Below, one piece after another: positions 9,274 through 17,806 of a DNA stretch of 47,279 bases (its first letter is position 1; every line of letters starts with the position of its first letter). The translations under genes were made by a program, and so were the position numbers. Source of the DNA: Spirochaetota bacterium (GTDB taxonomy: Bacteria; Spirochaetota; Spirochaetia; SPDA01; JAJSAL01); the NCBI GenBank assembly GCA_024274705.1, contig JAJSAL010000104.1, positions 1 through 47,279 of the forward strand, written 5' to 3'. The notes under the pieces are model-generated. The model worked only from the letters and a program-made list of their open reading frames with translations. It was not told the DNA's origin and did not search any database.

Positions 9274-10953
9274 TTACTGCCACACCTTCAGAACGTCCTT
9301 AATAGTGGTAATCGGGATAAGCCAGGTCTCCTCTGTCTTCCTGTCGTGGAGTTCCACTTTCTCATCCGCTAAATGTTTGGCGGAAACGACGATTCGAAGG
9401 GGGATTCCTATCAGATCGGCATCTTTGAACTTGACTCCCGGCGACTCTTTACGGTCATCACAGAGGATGCTGGAAGGCATGGTTTCATATATCTTGTCCA
9501 CGATCCGGTCCACCTTGAACGAACGGCCTATACCCATGAGGAATACCGCGTACGGCGACAGATGGGGCGGCCAGATTATCCCTTTATCATCGGAATTGCC
9601 CTCCACGACTGCTGCCATAAGCCGTCCGATGCCGATTCCGTAAGAGCCCATACTGGGATACACGTACCTGTCGTTGTCGTCCTTGAATACCAGTCCCATG
9701 TCCCTGGTATATATATCCCCCATCTTGAAGATATTACCCAGCTCCATTGCCCTGATCTCCTGCAAAAGCTCACCGCACTGGATACACCGGTTGTCCCCCC
9801 GGAGGGAAACAATATCACCCACATGTTCAGTTTCAAAGTCCCGTCCGAAATTGACATTGATGTAATGATATCCCTCACGATTGCCGCCGAATACGAGATT
9901 TGGGGAGTTGGCCACCGTATCATCCGCTATTACCGGTACCGGGGGATCGATACCCACAGGGGACAGGTACCCCGGATTGAGCCCCAGTTCGGTAAGTTCT
10001 TCCTCATGAGCCAGGCGTATTACCTGTTTTTCCAGGAAGCGGGACAGTTTTTCAATGCTTACATCGTAATCACCCCGGACTACCGCCATGACAAAACCAT
10101 CCCGTAAACGGTACACCATCGTTTTTGCCAGGGACGTCTTCCGTACCTTCAGAAATGCAGAAAGCTCATCCATGGTGACGATGCCGGGAGTTTCCACCTC
10201 TTCCATGGGAAGAGGATTTCCTGCGGGGTGATCCTTTATGCCCACCGCTACCTCCCTGTTTGCCCTGTACCCACAGGCATCGCAGGTCAATACCAGGTCA
10301 TCTCCATAATCCACGGGCATGAGGAACTCATACGCTTTTGATCCTCCTATATAACCTACCCCGGCTTCAGCTGTTAAAAAAGGGATATTGCACCGTTCGA
10401 AAATCTTCTCATAGGCGGCAAAAATTTTCGGAAAAAAATTATTCAGATCCGAATAGGAACGGTGAAAGGAATATCCGTCATTCATGAGGAATTCCTTTGC
10501 CCGCACAAGACCGCACCGTACTTTTTCTTCATCCCTGAACTTGATCTGGAACTGGTAGAGAAACACAGGCAGATCACGGTAAGATTTCAGACTCAACTGG
10601 GAAAGTTCCACCATCGCTTCTTCACTGGTGGGTGAAAGAACGAGTTTTTTTCCTGTCCGGTCCTCAAACCTTACCATGTCCCTTCCGATGAACTGTGAAC
10701 GGCCGGATTTATTCCAGATATCCATAGGATTGACCAGGGGAACCTGTACTTCCTGGCCGCCTAAGGCGTTCAGTTCTTCCCGCACCACCTGTTTGATCTT
10801 TTCCAGCACCTGTATGCCTAAAGGGAGAAACGAAAACAACCCCTGGCCTAAAGGCCGGATAAACCCTCCCTGTATGAGAAGGGCATGACTCCGGGCCCGG
10901 TATTCATGAGGTGTAGTCCGCAAGGTCTTCCCGAACAACTGTGAGTATTTCAT
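9274..10953 (-). CDS. proS: Prolyl-tRNA synthetase
   Basis: About 559 residues, the usual length of the bacterial-type enzyme with an inserted editing domain. It charges tRNA-Pro with proline. Class II motifs are visible: LGQGLFSFLPLG near the N-terminus, FRDEEKVRCGLVRAKEF (motif 2) and SYGIGIGRLMAAV (motif 3). The region around 230-390 (VRKTSLAKTMVYR) is the YbaK-like editing insertion. I start it at the ATG at 10953, MKYSQLFG, which matches the family N-terminus; an upstream ATG at 10965 is less likely. There is no Shine-Dalgarno, and the -10 box lies 10 bases before this ATG, so the mRNA may be nearly leaderless. It heads an operon with the UPF0158-GNAT gene. Confidence 0.95.
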   Translation of the reverse strand: MKYSQLFGKTLRTTPHEYRARSHALLIQGGFIRPLGQGLFSFLPLGIQVLEKIKQVVREELNALGGQEVQVPLVNPMDIWNKSGRSQFIGRDMVRFEDRTGKKLVLSPTSEEAMVELSQLSLKSYRDLPVFLYQFQIKFRDEEKVRCGLVRAKEFLMNDGYSFHRSYSDLNNFFPKIFAAYEKIFERCNIPFLTAEAGVGYIGGSKAYEFLMPVDYGDDLVLTCDACGYRANREVAVGIKDHPAGNPLPMEEVETPGIVTMDELSAFLKVRKTSLAKTMVYRLRDGFVMAVVRGDYDVSIEKLSRFLEKQVIRLAHEEELTELGLNPGYLSPVGIDPPVPVIADDTVANSPNLVFGGNREGYHYINVNFGRDFETEHVGDIVSLRGDNRCIQCGELLQEIRAMELGNIFKMGDIYTRDMGLVFKDDNDRYVYPSMGSYGIGIGRLMAAVVEGNSDDKGIIWPPHLSPYAVFLMGIGRSFKVDRIVDKIYETMPSSILCDDRKESPGVKFKDADLIGIPLRIVVSAKHLADEKVELHDRKTEETWLIPITTIKDVLKVWQ

Positions 10954-10963
10954 ATTCGTTATC

Positions 10964-10993
10964 ATTGTAATGAGAGATATTAACACCGGTCAA
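10964..10993 (-). promoter_or_regulatory. Promoter of proS
   Basis: -35 TTGACC (10993-10988), 18-base spacer, -10 TACAAT (10969-10964) on the minus strand. The -10 ends 10 bases before the chosen proS ATG, so transcription would start about 3 bases upstream of it. Confidence 0.6.
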
Positions 10994-11003
10994 GACGGTA
11001 TAG

Positions 11004-12404
<1,401 letters not shown>

Positions 12405-12445
12405 CAGGAAATATACTGGACCTGCATTACTGCATGTTCAGTCAC

Positions 12446-12479
12446 CCGGCACCAAACCGGATTCCCGGTTCGGTGCCGG
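12446..12479. terminator. Convergent hairpin between eno and the acylphosphatase gene
   Basis: A 15-bp stem with one mismatch (CCGGCACCAAACCGG with CCGGTTCGGTGCCGG) around a 4-base loop. It has no T-tract on either side, so it may act as a pause site or mRNA end rather than a classic intrinsic terminator for both convergent genes. Confidence 0.55.
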
Positions 12480-12480
12480 A

Positions 12481-12759
12481 CTAGAATTCTACAGTGAACC
12501 GGGTATACCCTTTCGGTGTGATGATACGCTTGTCCACGCTGCGGACATGGGAACCGGGAGGTCCCTTGCTTAAAAACCGGATAAACCGGTCAATTTCCCC
12601 ACTTTCACCTTCGCATTCGACTTCCACGCTCCCGTCAGCCATGTTTCGTACCCATCCGGCCACTCCGTACCGCTGAGCCTTCCTGAGGGTTGCGTATCTG
12701 AATCCCACCCCCTGGACTCTCCCGGAAATTCGAAGGTTGTACGCGGATACATGTTCCAT
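12481..12759 (-). CDS. acyP: Acylphosphatase
   Basis: 92 residues, the normal size. It hydrolyses the carboxyl-phosphate bond of acylphosphates. The two family signatures are present: GRVQGVGFRY with the catalytic Arg and GWVRNMADGSVEV with the catalytic Asn. It is the last gene of a run with two receiver-domain genes, 11 bases after the preceding stop. No Shine-Dalgarno is visible before its ATG, so it may depend on upstream translation. Confidence 0.92.
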   Translation of the reverse strand: MEHVSAYNLRISGRVQGVGFRYATLRKAQRYGVAGWVRNMADGSVEVECEGESGEIDRFIRFLSKGPPGSHVRSVDKRIITPKGYTRFTVEF

Positions 12760-12770
12760 GGAAGGAAAGG

Positions 12771-13127
12771 TTACCCGAACTCCTTTGCAATGATAGCTTC
12801 GATTTCCGAATAATCGAAGGGTTTATACACAACTTTGTAGGGAATTGAAATTTCGGGTTTCAGGAACCCGCTGGTAATGATCACATTTTTATCTTTACAG
12901 TACCGCTGAAGGAACCGTACCCAGTAATCTCCTCCAAAGACGCTCATTCGGTAATCGGTAATAATCAGATCAACATCGTGGTCAAGGAGTATCCTGATGG
13001 CTCCGACTCCGTCCGAGGCCACGAGAACGGTATACCCCTTCCTCTTGAGGAAATCCCGGAGGGTAAGCCGTATGGAATCTTCGTCTTCTACAATCAGAAG
13101 GATCCTGTTCTCTTTAGTGCTACTCAT
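12771..13127 (-). CDS. Stand-alone response regulator receiver
   Basis: 118 residues made of one receiver domain. The acidic pair is in IVEDED, the phosphoacceptor is Asp58 in ITDYRM, and the conserved Lys is in VYKPF (about 102). There is no output domain, so it acts through a partner, in CheY or Spo0F style. It follows the HTH-receiver gene with a short gap and precedes acylphosphatase. A TATAAT overlaps the stop of the upstream gene and lies 8 bases before the ATG, and there is no Shine-Dalgarno, so a separate leaderless transcript is possible. Confidence 0.88.
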   Translation of the reverse strand: MSSTKENRILLIVEDEDSIRLTLRDFLKRKGYTVLVASDGVGAIRILLDHDVDLIITDYRMSVFGGDYWVRFLQRYCKDKNVIITSGFLKPEISIPYKVVYKPFDYSEIEAIIAKEFG

Positions 13128-13135
13128 ATTGAAAG

Positions 13136-13141
13136 ATTATA
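13136..13141 (-). promoter_or_regulatory. Possible -10 box of the stand-alone receiver gene
   Basis: TATAAT on the minus strand, overlapping the upstream stop codon and 8 bases from the receiver ATG. No convincing -35 is seen, so this is tentative. Confidence 0.3.
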
Positions 13142-13748
13142 CCATATCTCCTGAATGCACTTTCCGAATGAACTCGATAAGAGTAGTGAAATCAACCGGT
13201 TTTGCGAAAAACGCATCCGCACCTGCTTCTAAGAGCGCTTTTTCCACTTTCGGATCATCCAGGCCTGTAATCGAAATGATGACAGGATTACCGAACGCAC
13301 TTTCACCCTTGATCTGAGCACACAATTTTTCCCCGTCTACACCGGGGAGATCGACATCGAGGATGACTATACCCGGACTATTTTCAGAAATGAGCCGGCC
13401 CGCTTCAAATCCGTCAAAAGCCTGCTGAATATCGAAATCCTGAAATTTTCTCCGGATGTACTCCCTGAGCATGTTGTTAAAATCCCTGTCATCATCCACG
13501 ATGAGGAGATTCTGGTTTCCCTCGGAATCCTTCACCAACTCTTTCAGTTCTCCCGGTATTTTCATACCCCGGCTTTGAAGAAAATCGTATAAATCTTCCG
13601 AATAGATCCTGTACTGCCCGCCGGGTGTTGTAAAAGCTTTCAGATAATTGTTCTTTATCCAATTGATAGCCGTCTGATTTACCACGCCGCAGATATTTGC
13701 AACTTCCAGTGCGGAAAAAATCCTGATCTTACTTCTCTTTTTTGCCAT
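13137..13748 (-). CDS. HTH DNA-binding domain fused to a receiver domain
   Basis: 203 residues. The first 65 or so are an excisionase/MerR-like helix-turn-helix (FSALEVANICGVVNQTAINWI, then TTPGGQYRIYSEDLYDFL, the pattern of the HTH_17/BldC group). A linker leads to a receiver domain (about 79-200) with IVDDD, phosphoacceptor Asp131 in VILDVDLPG and Lys183 in FAKPV. The order is the reverse of most response regulators, where the receiver is N-terminal. It starts an operon with a second receiver and acylphosphatase, has its own strong promoter, and has GAGG before its ATG. It probably binds DNA under control of a kinase elsewhere. Confidence 0.88.
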   Translation of the reverse strand: MAKKRSKIRIFSALEVANICGVVNQTAINWIKNNYLKAFTTPGGQYRIYSEDLYDFLQSRGMKIPGELKELVKDSEGNQNLLIVDDDRDFNNMLREYIRRKFQDFDIQQAFDGFEAGRLISENSPGIVILDVDLPGVDGEKLCAQIKGESAFGNPVIISITGLDDPKVEKALLEAGADAFFAKPVDFTTLIEFIRKVHSGDMV

Positions 13749-13802
13749 GATTTACATCCTCTTTACTTTCCATGATAACTTGGTAAACATTTATTCTGTT
13801 TT

Positions 13803-13830
13803 ATTATAGTAAAAATATCCAATAGGTCAA
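13803..13830 (-). promoter_or_regulatory. Promoter of the HTH-receiver operon
   Basis: -35 TTGACC (13830-13825), 16-base spacer, -10 TATAAT (13808-13803) on the minus strand, in a strongly A+T-rich stretch about 50 bases upstream of the ATG. Confidence 0.7.
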
Positions 13831-13841
13831 CAATTATTTTT

Positions 13842-14507
13842 TTAATCTTCAGGTTTTTTTTCCAGATGATTCCGGACCATCTGATAAGGGAACCCACGGG
13901 AGATGAGAGCCCTTATCATTTTCTCCTCGGTCATGCCGGTTTTGTGGTGCATACTCTCGATTGCCCTCATCAATAGTTCTTTCGGACTTATTTCTTCCAT
14001 GAGAGATGCGATAACACGCTCTGCTGTTTCCCTGGCTATACCCCGGGCAAGGAGGGAAGCCGTCAGCTTTGAAGGTCCCTCAGCCTTTCTCCTCAACCTG
14101 GAAGATACCCACATCCGGGAGTACCGTTCATCATCTACCAGACCTTCTGATATGAGAGAACGGACGGTCTCCGAGGAAATCGACTCGGAAAAGCCACGAT
14201 ACATCAGTTTTTGCTTGAGTCTGAATGATGACTGCTCCGATGAGGCGAGGAGGGAGTAAGCTTTTTGTTTAGCTGCGCAAAACCGGGCTGACCGTTCCAG
14301 TGCTTCCAGGTCCTCATAAGAGAGAGAGGAACCTTCGTGAATATCCCGTTCTTCGAAGAGAGAATCACTGCTTAGGACAAAAAAAGAGGAACCGCTGGAG
14401 AGTGTTACCGTGAGAACCTCTCCTGAAGTTCCTCTTGCTTCTATTCTGGTGATATAAAGATTAACGTTTTGAGAACTGGAATTTTCTCCGTGCACCCCGC
14501 TGTCCAT
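13842..14507 (-). CDS. recX: RecX-family regulator of RecA
   Basis: About 221 residues. RecX proteins bind RecA filaments and restrain them. The family's three-helix repeats are visible from about residue 85: [38 protein letters not shown] (the conserved D-DERYA-like motif) and a final [15 protein letters not shown]. The start is uncertain. I take the ATG at 14507, preceded by GGAACGGA, which overlaps the rpsI stop by 47 bases; no start codon is obvious after that stop. The first 50 residues ([12 protein letters not shown]) precede the RecX core. Co-transcribed with rplM-rpsI. Confidence 0.8.
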   Translation of the reverse strand: MDSGVHGENSSSQNVNLYITRIEARGTSGEVLTVTLSSGSSFFVLSSDSLFEERDIHEGSSLSYEDLEALERSARFCAAKQKAYSLLASSEQSSFRLKQKLMYRGFSESISSETVRSLISEGLVDDERYSRMWVSSRLRRKAEGPSKLTASLLARGIARETAERVIASLMEEISPKELLMRAIESMHHKTGMTEEKMIRALISRGFPYQMVRNHLEKKPED

Positions 14508-14853
14508 ATTTTTTCCGTTCCACCATACGGGCATCACGGGTCATGAACCCGTTCGCCTTGAGGGCGGGACGGTTCGATTCATCAAGTTTAACCAGGGCTC
14601 TGGAGATACCGAGCCTGCAGGCCCCTGCCTGTCCATTTACTCCGCCACCGGTTACATTGATGAGAATATCGTATTTCCCGTCATTATCTGTTACGGCAAG
14701 AGGCTGTTTCACAACATACACATATTCAGGATTTCCGAAAAACTCGTCGACATTTCTTCCATTTACAGTAATCTTTCCATTACCTTCCCGCAGAAATACC
14801 CGCGCGATAGCTGTTTTTCTTCTTCCTGTACCTAAAGAAAGGTTTTCTGACAC
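14461..14853 (-). CDS. rpsI: Ribosomal protein S9
   Basis: 130 residues, typical length. It is a component of the small ribosomal subunit. Signatures: [14 protein letters not shown] near the start, [21 protein letters not shown] in the middle and the basic C-terminal tail [15 protein letters not shown], which reaches the P site. Paired with rplM, the usual bacterial order. Confidence 0.98.
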   Translation of the reverse strand: MSENLSLGTGRRKTAIARVFLREGNGKITVNGRNVDEFFGNPEYVYVVKQPLAVTDNDGKYDILINVTGGGVNGQAGACRLGISRALVKLDESNRPALKANGFMTRDARMVERKKYGQRGARRKFQFSKR

Positions 14854-14863
14854 TTTGTATCTC

Positions 14864-15295
14864 CTACACTAATTCGAAAGGTTCCGGTTTCTGTGCTGCA
14901 TGAGGATGTTCGTTTCCTGCATACACTTTTACGTTTTTAAAGAGTTTTCTTCCCAGAGGTCCTTTAGGAAGCATACCCTTGATGGCGTGTTCAATTGGAA
15001 AGGCCGGTTTTCTCTTGATGACATTCTCGAAACTCTCTGACCGTATCCCTCCAGGGTACCCGGTATGCCGGTAATATGTCTTCTGTTGCCGCTTTTTACC
15101 GCTGAGTTCGACTTTATCCGCATTGACCACGACCACGTAATCTCCGATTTCCTGATGCGGTGTGTAATAAGGTTTATGTTTTCCGCGTAAAAGCGTTGTT
15201 ACCTGAACAGCTACTTTCCCCAGCCTCTTTCCTTCCGCATCAATGAGGTGCCATTTTCGTTCTACTTTGGCTGGATTAACGAATATCGTCTTCAT
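14864..15295 (-). CDS. rplM: Ribosomal protein L13
   Basis: 143 residues from the ATG at 15295 ([10 protein letters not shown]), with a GGGAAAGAAG element upstream; the in-frame extension to 15355 is not family-like. It is a large-subunit protein and an early assembly factor. Recognisable motifs are [34 protein letters not shown] and [14 protein letters not shown]. It is the first gene of rplM-rpsI-recX. Its upstream region contains the tandem structured repeats at 15370-15554, a possible site of control. Confidence 0.97.
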   Translation of the reverse strand: MKTIFVNPAKVERKWHLIDAEGKRLGKVAVQVTTLLRGKHKPYYTPHQEIGDYVVVVNADKVELSGKKRQQKTYYRHTGYPGGIRSESFENVIKRKPAFPIEHAIKGMLPKGPLGRKLFKNVKVYAGNEHPHAAQKPEPFELV

Positions 15296-15369
15296 TTCTT
15301 CTTTCCCATTTTGCTGTTTTCTTATTTTCGTTAAAATAGATTGGAATACTTGCATGTTTGAGAATTTCT

Positions 15370-15554
15370 GTCAAGGATGCTAAGCAGAAAAACCGTGAGG
15401 GTAGCTAAACGCATCCTTGCTTCCACATAATCTATGGGTACAAGGGCCAGTCAACTTTGCTAAGTAGCTCAGCCGAGGGGGTAGCCCAACGCAAAGTAGC
15501 CTCCACAAGCAGGGTAGTAAAAAGGCCGGTCAAGGATGCTAAGCAGAAAAACCG
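15370..15554. repeat. Tandem structured repeat upstream of rplM (three copies, about 80-base period)
   Basis: Copy A (15370-15426) and copy B (15450-15506) are each 57 bases and align without gaps. Copy C (15529-15554) repeats the first 26 bases of copy A exactly and then diverges. In A, AAGGATGC (15373-15380) pairs with GCATCCTT (15411-15418). In B the same positions read ACTTTGC (15454-15460) and GCAAAGT (15491-15497), so both sides of the stem changed together. The 30-base loop keeps the pattern TAAG-AG ... GAGGGTAGC/GGGGGTAGC ... AAC. The compensatory change argues for a folded RNA or DNA hairpin. No protein reading frame explains it. Confidence 0.7.
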
Positions 15555-15557
15555 GCC
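15519..15557 (-). terminator. Intrinsic terminator of the 80-residue membrane protein gene
   Basis: On the minus strand GGCCGGT (15557-15551) pairs with ACCGGCC (15530-15524) and is followed by TTTTT (15523-15519). Its 20-base loop is the partial third copy of the tandem repeat. Confidence 0.65.
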
Positions 15558-15588
15558 AAGTCGGAGGATCCGTGTCGGGAGGAGTGTA

Positions 15589-15831
15589 CTACTCCCCGTT
15601 CTCAGTCTCTTCGCTCTCCTCTTCATCTTCCTCTTTTTTCGCTTCGATTTTATCTTTAATATCTGCGATTCCAATGAACACCGCGATCAACCCTACAAGG
15701 GCAGCAAGAATCGGAATGCCTCCCTTCAGCATGAGTAGAACATCCTGCCACCACTGCAGGCCCCAGGATACCGGAATCACCGAATATACGGCAAACAGCA
15801 CGAAAAGTATTCCAAGGATCAAAGCAACCAT
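15589..15831 (-). CDS. Small inner-membrane protein with acidic tail
   Basis: 80 residues, no family recognised. Two hydrophobic helices (about 1-20 and 33-55) are separated by a Trp-rich loop (SWGLQWWQDVL). The last 22 residues are a run of Lys, then Glu/Asp. It has a very good ribosome-binding site (GGAGGAG before the ATG) and its own promoter (15880-15907), and ends in a clear terminator, so it is a real monocistronic gene. It is divergent from the ferredoxin gene. Confidence 0.75.
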   Translation of the reverse strand: MVALILGILFVLFAVYSVIPVSWGLQWWQDVLLMLKGGIPILAALVGLIAVFIGIADIKDKIEAKKEEDEEESEETENGE

Positions 15832-15879
15832 GTTACTCCTCCATATTTCTATCTGTGCATAAGGTTGTTTTATTCCCTA

Positions 15880-15907
15880 ACAATAGCGATTTTCCGAGAA
15901 TAGTCAA
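15880..15907 (-). promoter_or_regulatory. Promoter of the 80-residue membrane protein gene
   Basis: -35 TTGACT (15907-15902), 16-base spacer, -10 TATTGT (15885-15880) on the minus strand. Confidence 0.6.
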
Positions 15908-15957
15908 CCCGACCTTTTTCATTTCACCTTTGGTCATTTTTAGAGTACTTTTACCAG

Positions 15958-16146
15958 GTGAAAGTAACGATAAACAAAGAACTGTGTGTCGGGTGCGGAT
16001 TATGCGAAGAGAATGTACCCGAACTTTTCCGCATGAACGGTTCCTGTGCTGTCGTACGCACTCATGTCGTACCGCCGCAACTGACCAGCGACGTACAGGC
16101 TGCCACGGAAGACTGCCCGGTGGAAGCCATATTAATTGATGAATGA
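15958..16146 (+). CDS. Small [4Fe-4S] ferredoxin
   Basis: 62 residues. Single-cluster ferredoxin of the Thermotoga/Desulfovibrio size class, an electron carrier. The cluster ligands are Cys10, 13 and 16 in CVGCGLCEENVPE and Cys53 in EDCPVEAI; Cys30 could form the extra disulfide seen in this class. Translation must start at the GTG at 15958, because no ATG is in frame. There is no good Shine-Dalgarno, and the start codon lies in the right arm of an inverted repeat (TTTCACC 15922-15928 with GGTGAAA 15957-15963), which may limit initiation. Confidence 0.85.
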   Translation: MKVTINKELCVGCGLCEENVPELFRMNGSCAVVRTHVVPPQLTSDVQAATEDCPVEAILIDE

Positions 16147-16197
16147 TCGAATAACCCTTCCCGGATAATAACCATCCTACCCAGTCGGACCGGCCGC

Positions 16198-16929
16198 CTA
16201 CTTTTCGGATTCTATTTCTTCGACCTCTTCGACTTCCCCGACCTCTTCGACTTCCTCGACTTCGACAGGTTCTCCGAGCTCTTCGGGCTCTTCCACCGAT
16301 TCGACTTCCCCGACCTCTTCGACTTCCTCGACTTCGACAGGTTCTCCGAGTTCTTCGGGCTCTTCCACCGATTCGACTTCCCCGACCTCTTCGACTTCCT
16401 CGACTTCGACAGGTTCTCCGAGCTCTTCGGGCTCTTCCGCCGCCTCACCTTCGGTCTTCGGCCCCTTTCCGGTGGGAACAGGTGCTTCATCCCCAGGCAA
16501 CGCCCTTCCTTTCCGGCTTTTCTTCTCTTTTTTCTGCTTTTTCCTTTTTTCTTTTCCGGTGATTTCAGCAGGTGTTTCTCCGGCATCCTCAGACGAAGCA
16601 CCCTTTTTCATTTTTGCCGTCACTGCCTCGATACGGATACGATTTCGAAGGATTATAACGGAGAATGCAACGATGAACAGTATATCAGGCAGATTCTGAA
16701 ATACCATCTTCACAACAGGAATACCCCAGATGATATAGAGGTCGCTCTGCACGATACCGAATATCCCGAGGGTGGAATACATGACCTCTCCATACCGGAG
16801 AATCGTACCAATGACGATAAACATCCATGCAAGATCCCTCGTATTGGACCAGAGTACTATTGCGAGGAATGTAGCTGCCGCGCCGAATGCGAGGCGGCTT
16901 AAAATCATTACCATCTGCCCGTAATCCAT
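16198..16929 (-). CDS. Membrane protein with charged, repeat-containing C-terminal tail
   Basis: 243 residues from the ATG at 16929. A longer in-frame extension to 17241 only shadows the next gene. The N-terminal 110 or so residues contain three to four hydrophobic helices (LAFGAAATFLAIVLW, LAWMFIVIGTILRYG, ILFIVAFSVIIL). The tail is first very basic (KEKRKKQKKEKKSRKGR) and then very acidic, with a 24-residue unit (core EEPEELGEPVEVEEVEEVGE) repeated three times and Glu-rich to the end. I do not recognise the family. It overlaps no neighbour and starts 7 bases after the upstream gene ends, so the two are co-transcribed. Confidence 0.7.
   Translation of the reverse strand: MDYGQMVMILSRLAFGAAATFLAIVLWSNTRDLAWMFIVIGTILRYGEVMYSTLGIFGIVQSDLYIIWGIPVVKMVFQNLPDILFIVAFSVIILRNRIRIEAVTAKMKKGASSEDAGETPAEITGKEKRKKQKKEKKSRKGRALPGDEAPVPTGKGPKTEGEAAEEPEELGEPVEVEEVEEVGEVESVEEPEELGEPVEVEEVEEVGEVESVEEPEELGEPVEVEEVEEVGEVEEVEEIESEK
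16231..16446 (-). repeat. Three coding tandem repeats of 72 bp
   Basis: Near-identical units starting at 16231, 16303 and 16375 encode the acidic 24-residue repeat in the tail of the membrane protein. They differ at only a few bases, so the array is young or being homogenised and may vary in copy number between strains. Confidence 0.9.
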
Positions 16930-16936
16930 TGCTCGC

Positions 16937-17755
16937 CTATCCTTCCAGATTTTCCTGTAAAAACGTAACTTCGCCTTCAGTCCAGGACGCCGGAATAATA
17001 CCCGGAGAACGGTCGTCCGGCGGTATAAGGATACCATTCCCGAGACATTTTCGAAACAGCTCCGGCAGTTCATTCCCCTGCCGGAGGAGGAGATAAGGCC
17101 CTTTACGCTCCCAGAAAGGAGCCGGGAACCGCTTCCAGAGATCTTCGTTATACTGTCTAGAGAACTTCTCCAGTTCATATATGGACCGGGTGAGGGCGGA
17201 CAGCAGAGCAGGTGACACCGAATCAGACCGGGGAAGATCATTCCCCTCTTTTTTCTTTACACACACCGGTACGGGATAAAAATTGCCCGGGCATGGAAGA
17301 ACGGGAATAACATACCCCGGATTCCCGGGAAGGGAGTATGCCTTCCCCTCAGGTTCCGGGAGAAAAGGGCGCCAGAATGCAGCCATGTTTTTTCCAGGAG
17401 AATCGAAGGGAGGATTGCTTATACCCCTTCCGGTCCCGGTAATTCCATGTTCATGAAAGATCATACGGACACGCTCTAAGTTCCGGTATACCCTGAAATC
17501 ATCATATTCCGGGAAGAGTACGCCAAGACCGCGGTAGAACCGCTGCTCATATACCGACGGATAAGGGGCACAGAGCCCCTTGGAAAACGTGTTTTTCAGC
17601 TCCAGGGGTATGCCCGGAGGCCGGTGGCCGAGAAGCGCCCTTCCATCGTCCAGAAACAGATCCAGGTATCTCTTCCCCGCAAAATCGTACAGATGATACT
17701 CCCGGGACCGCCTGATTTGAGGCATATCCATGATTGCAACCGTTAATCCAGCCAT
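16937..17755 (-). CDS. Degenerate class III aminotransferase-like protein
   Basis: About 272 residues from the ATG at 17755 (AAAGAG upstream); a TTG at 17794 would add 13 residues. The N-terminus (YHLYDFAGKRYLDLFLDDGRALLGHR) resembles the opening of class III PLP-dependent aminotransferases, where a glycine-rich version of this stretch begins the fold, and the C-terminus (RKCLGNGILIPPDDRSPGIIPASWT) resembles their closing domain. The large PLP-binding core, including the expected Schiff-base lysine motif, is not visible, and the protein is far shorter than the usual 400-450 residues. It may be a structural relic or a repurposed domain. It sits between the helicase gene and the repeat-tailed membrane protein, all on one strand. 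Confidence 0.6.
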   Translation of the reverse strand: MAGLTVAIMDMPQIRRSREYHLYDFAGKRYLDLFLDDGRALLGHRPPGIPLELKNTFSKGLCAPYPSVYEQRFYRGLGVLFPEYDDFRVYRNLERVRMIFHEHGITGTGRGISNPPFDSPGKNMAAFWRPFLPEPEGKAYSLPGNPGYVIPVLPCPGNFYPVPVCVKKKEGNDLPRSDSVSPALLSALTRSIYELEKFSRQYNEDLWKRFPAPFWERKGPYLLLRQGNELPELFRKCLGNGILIPPDDRSPGIIPASWTEGEVTFLQENLEG

Positions 17756-17806
17756 GTTCTCTTTACTTTTCGTCACAATGTACGGATAAGACAACCTTAG
17801 AATGTC

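Noticed and set aside
15370..15554. CRISPR or tRNA-like array upstream of rplM
   Set aside because: There are only two full copies. The repeats themselves vary in compensatory fashion, no cloverleaf can be drawn, and no spacers are seen.
15432..15738. Open frames on both strands across the tandem repeat
   Set aside because: They run through hairpins and a terminator, have no start signals and no family resemblance. The repeat is better explained as a folded nucleic acid.
16231..16446. CRISPR-like array
   Set aside because: The 72-bp units abut directly with no spacers and encode a protein repeat. No cas gene is present in the window.
16930..17241. N-terminal extension of the repeat-tailed membrane protein
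   Set aside because: This stretch only shadows the aminotransferase-like gene in another frame. The ATG at 16929 has a plausible site and starts the hydrophobic region.
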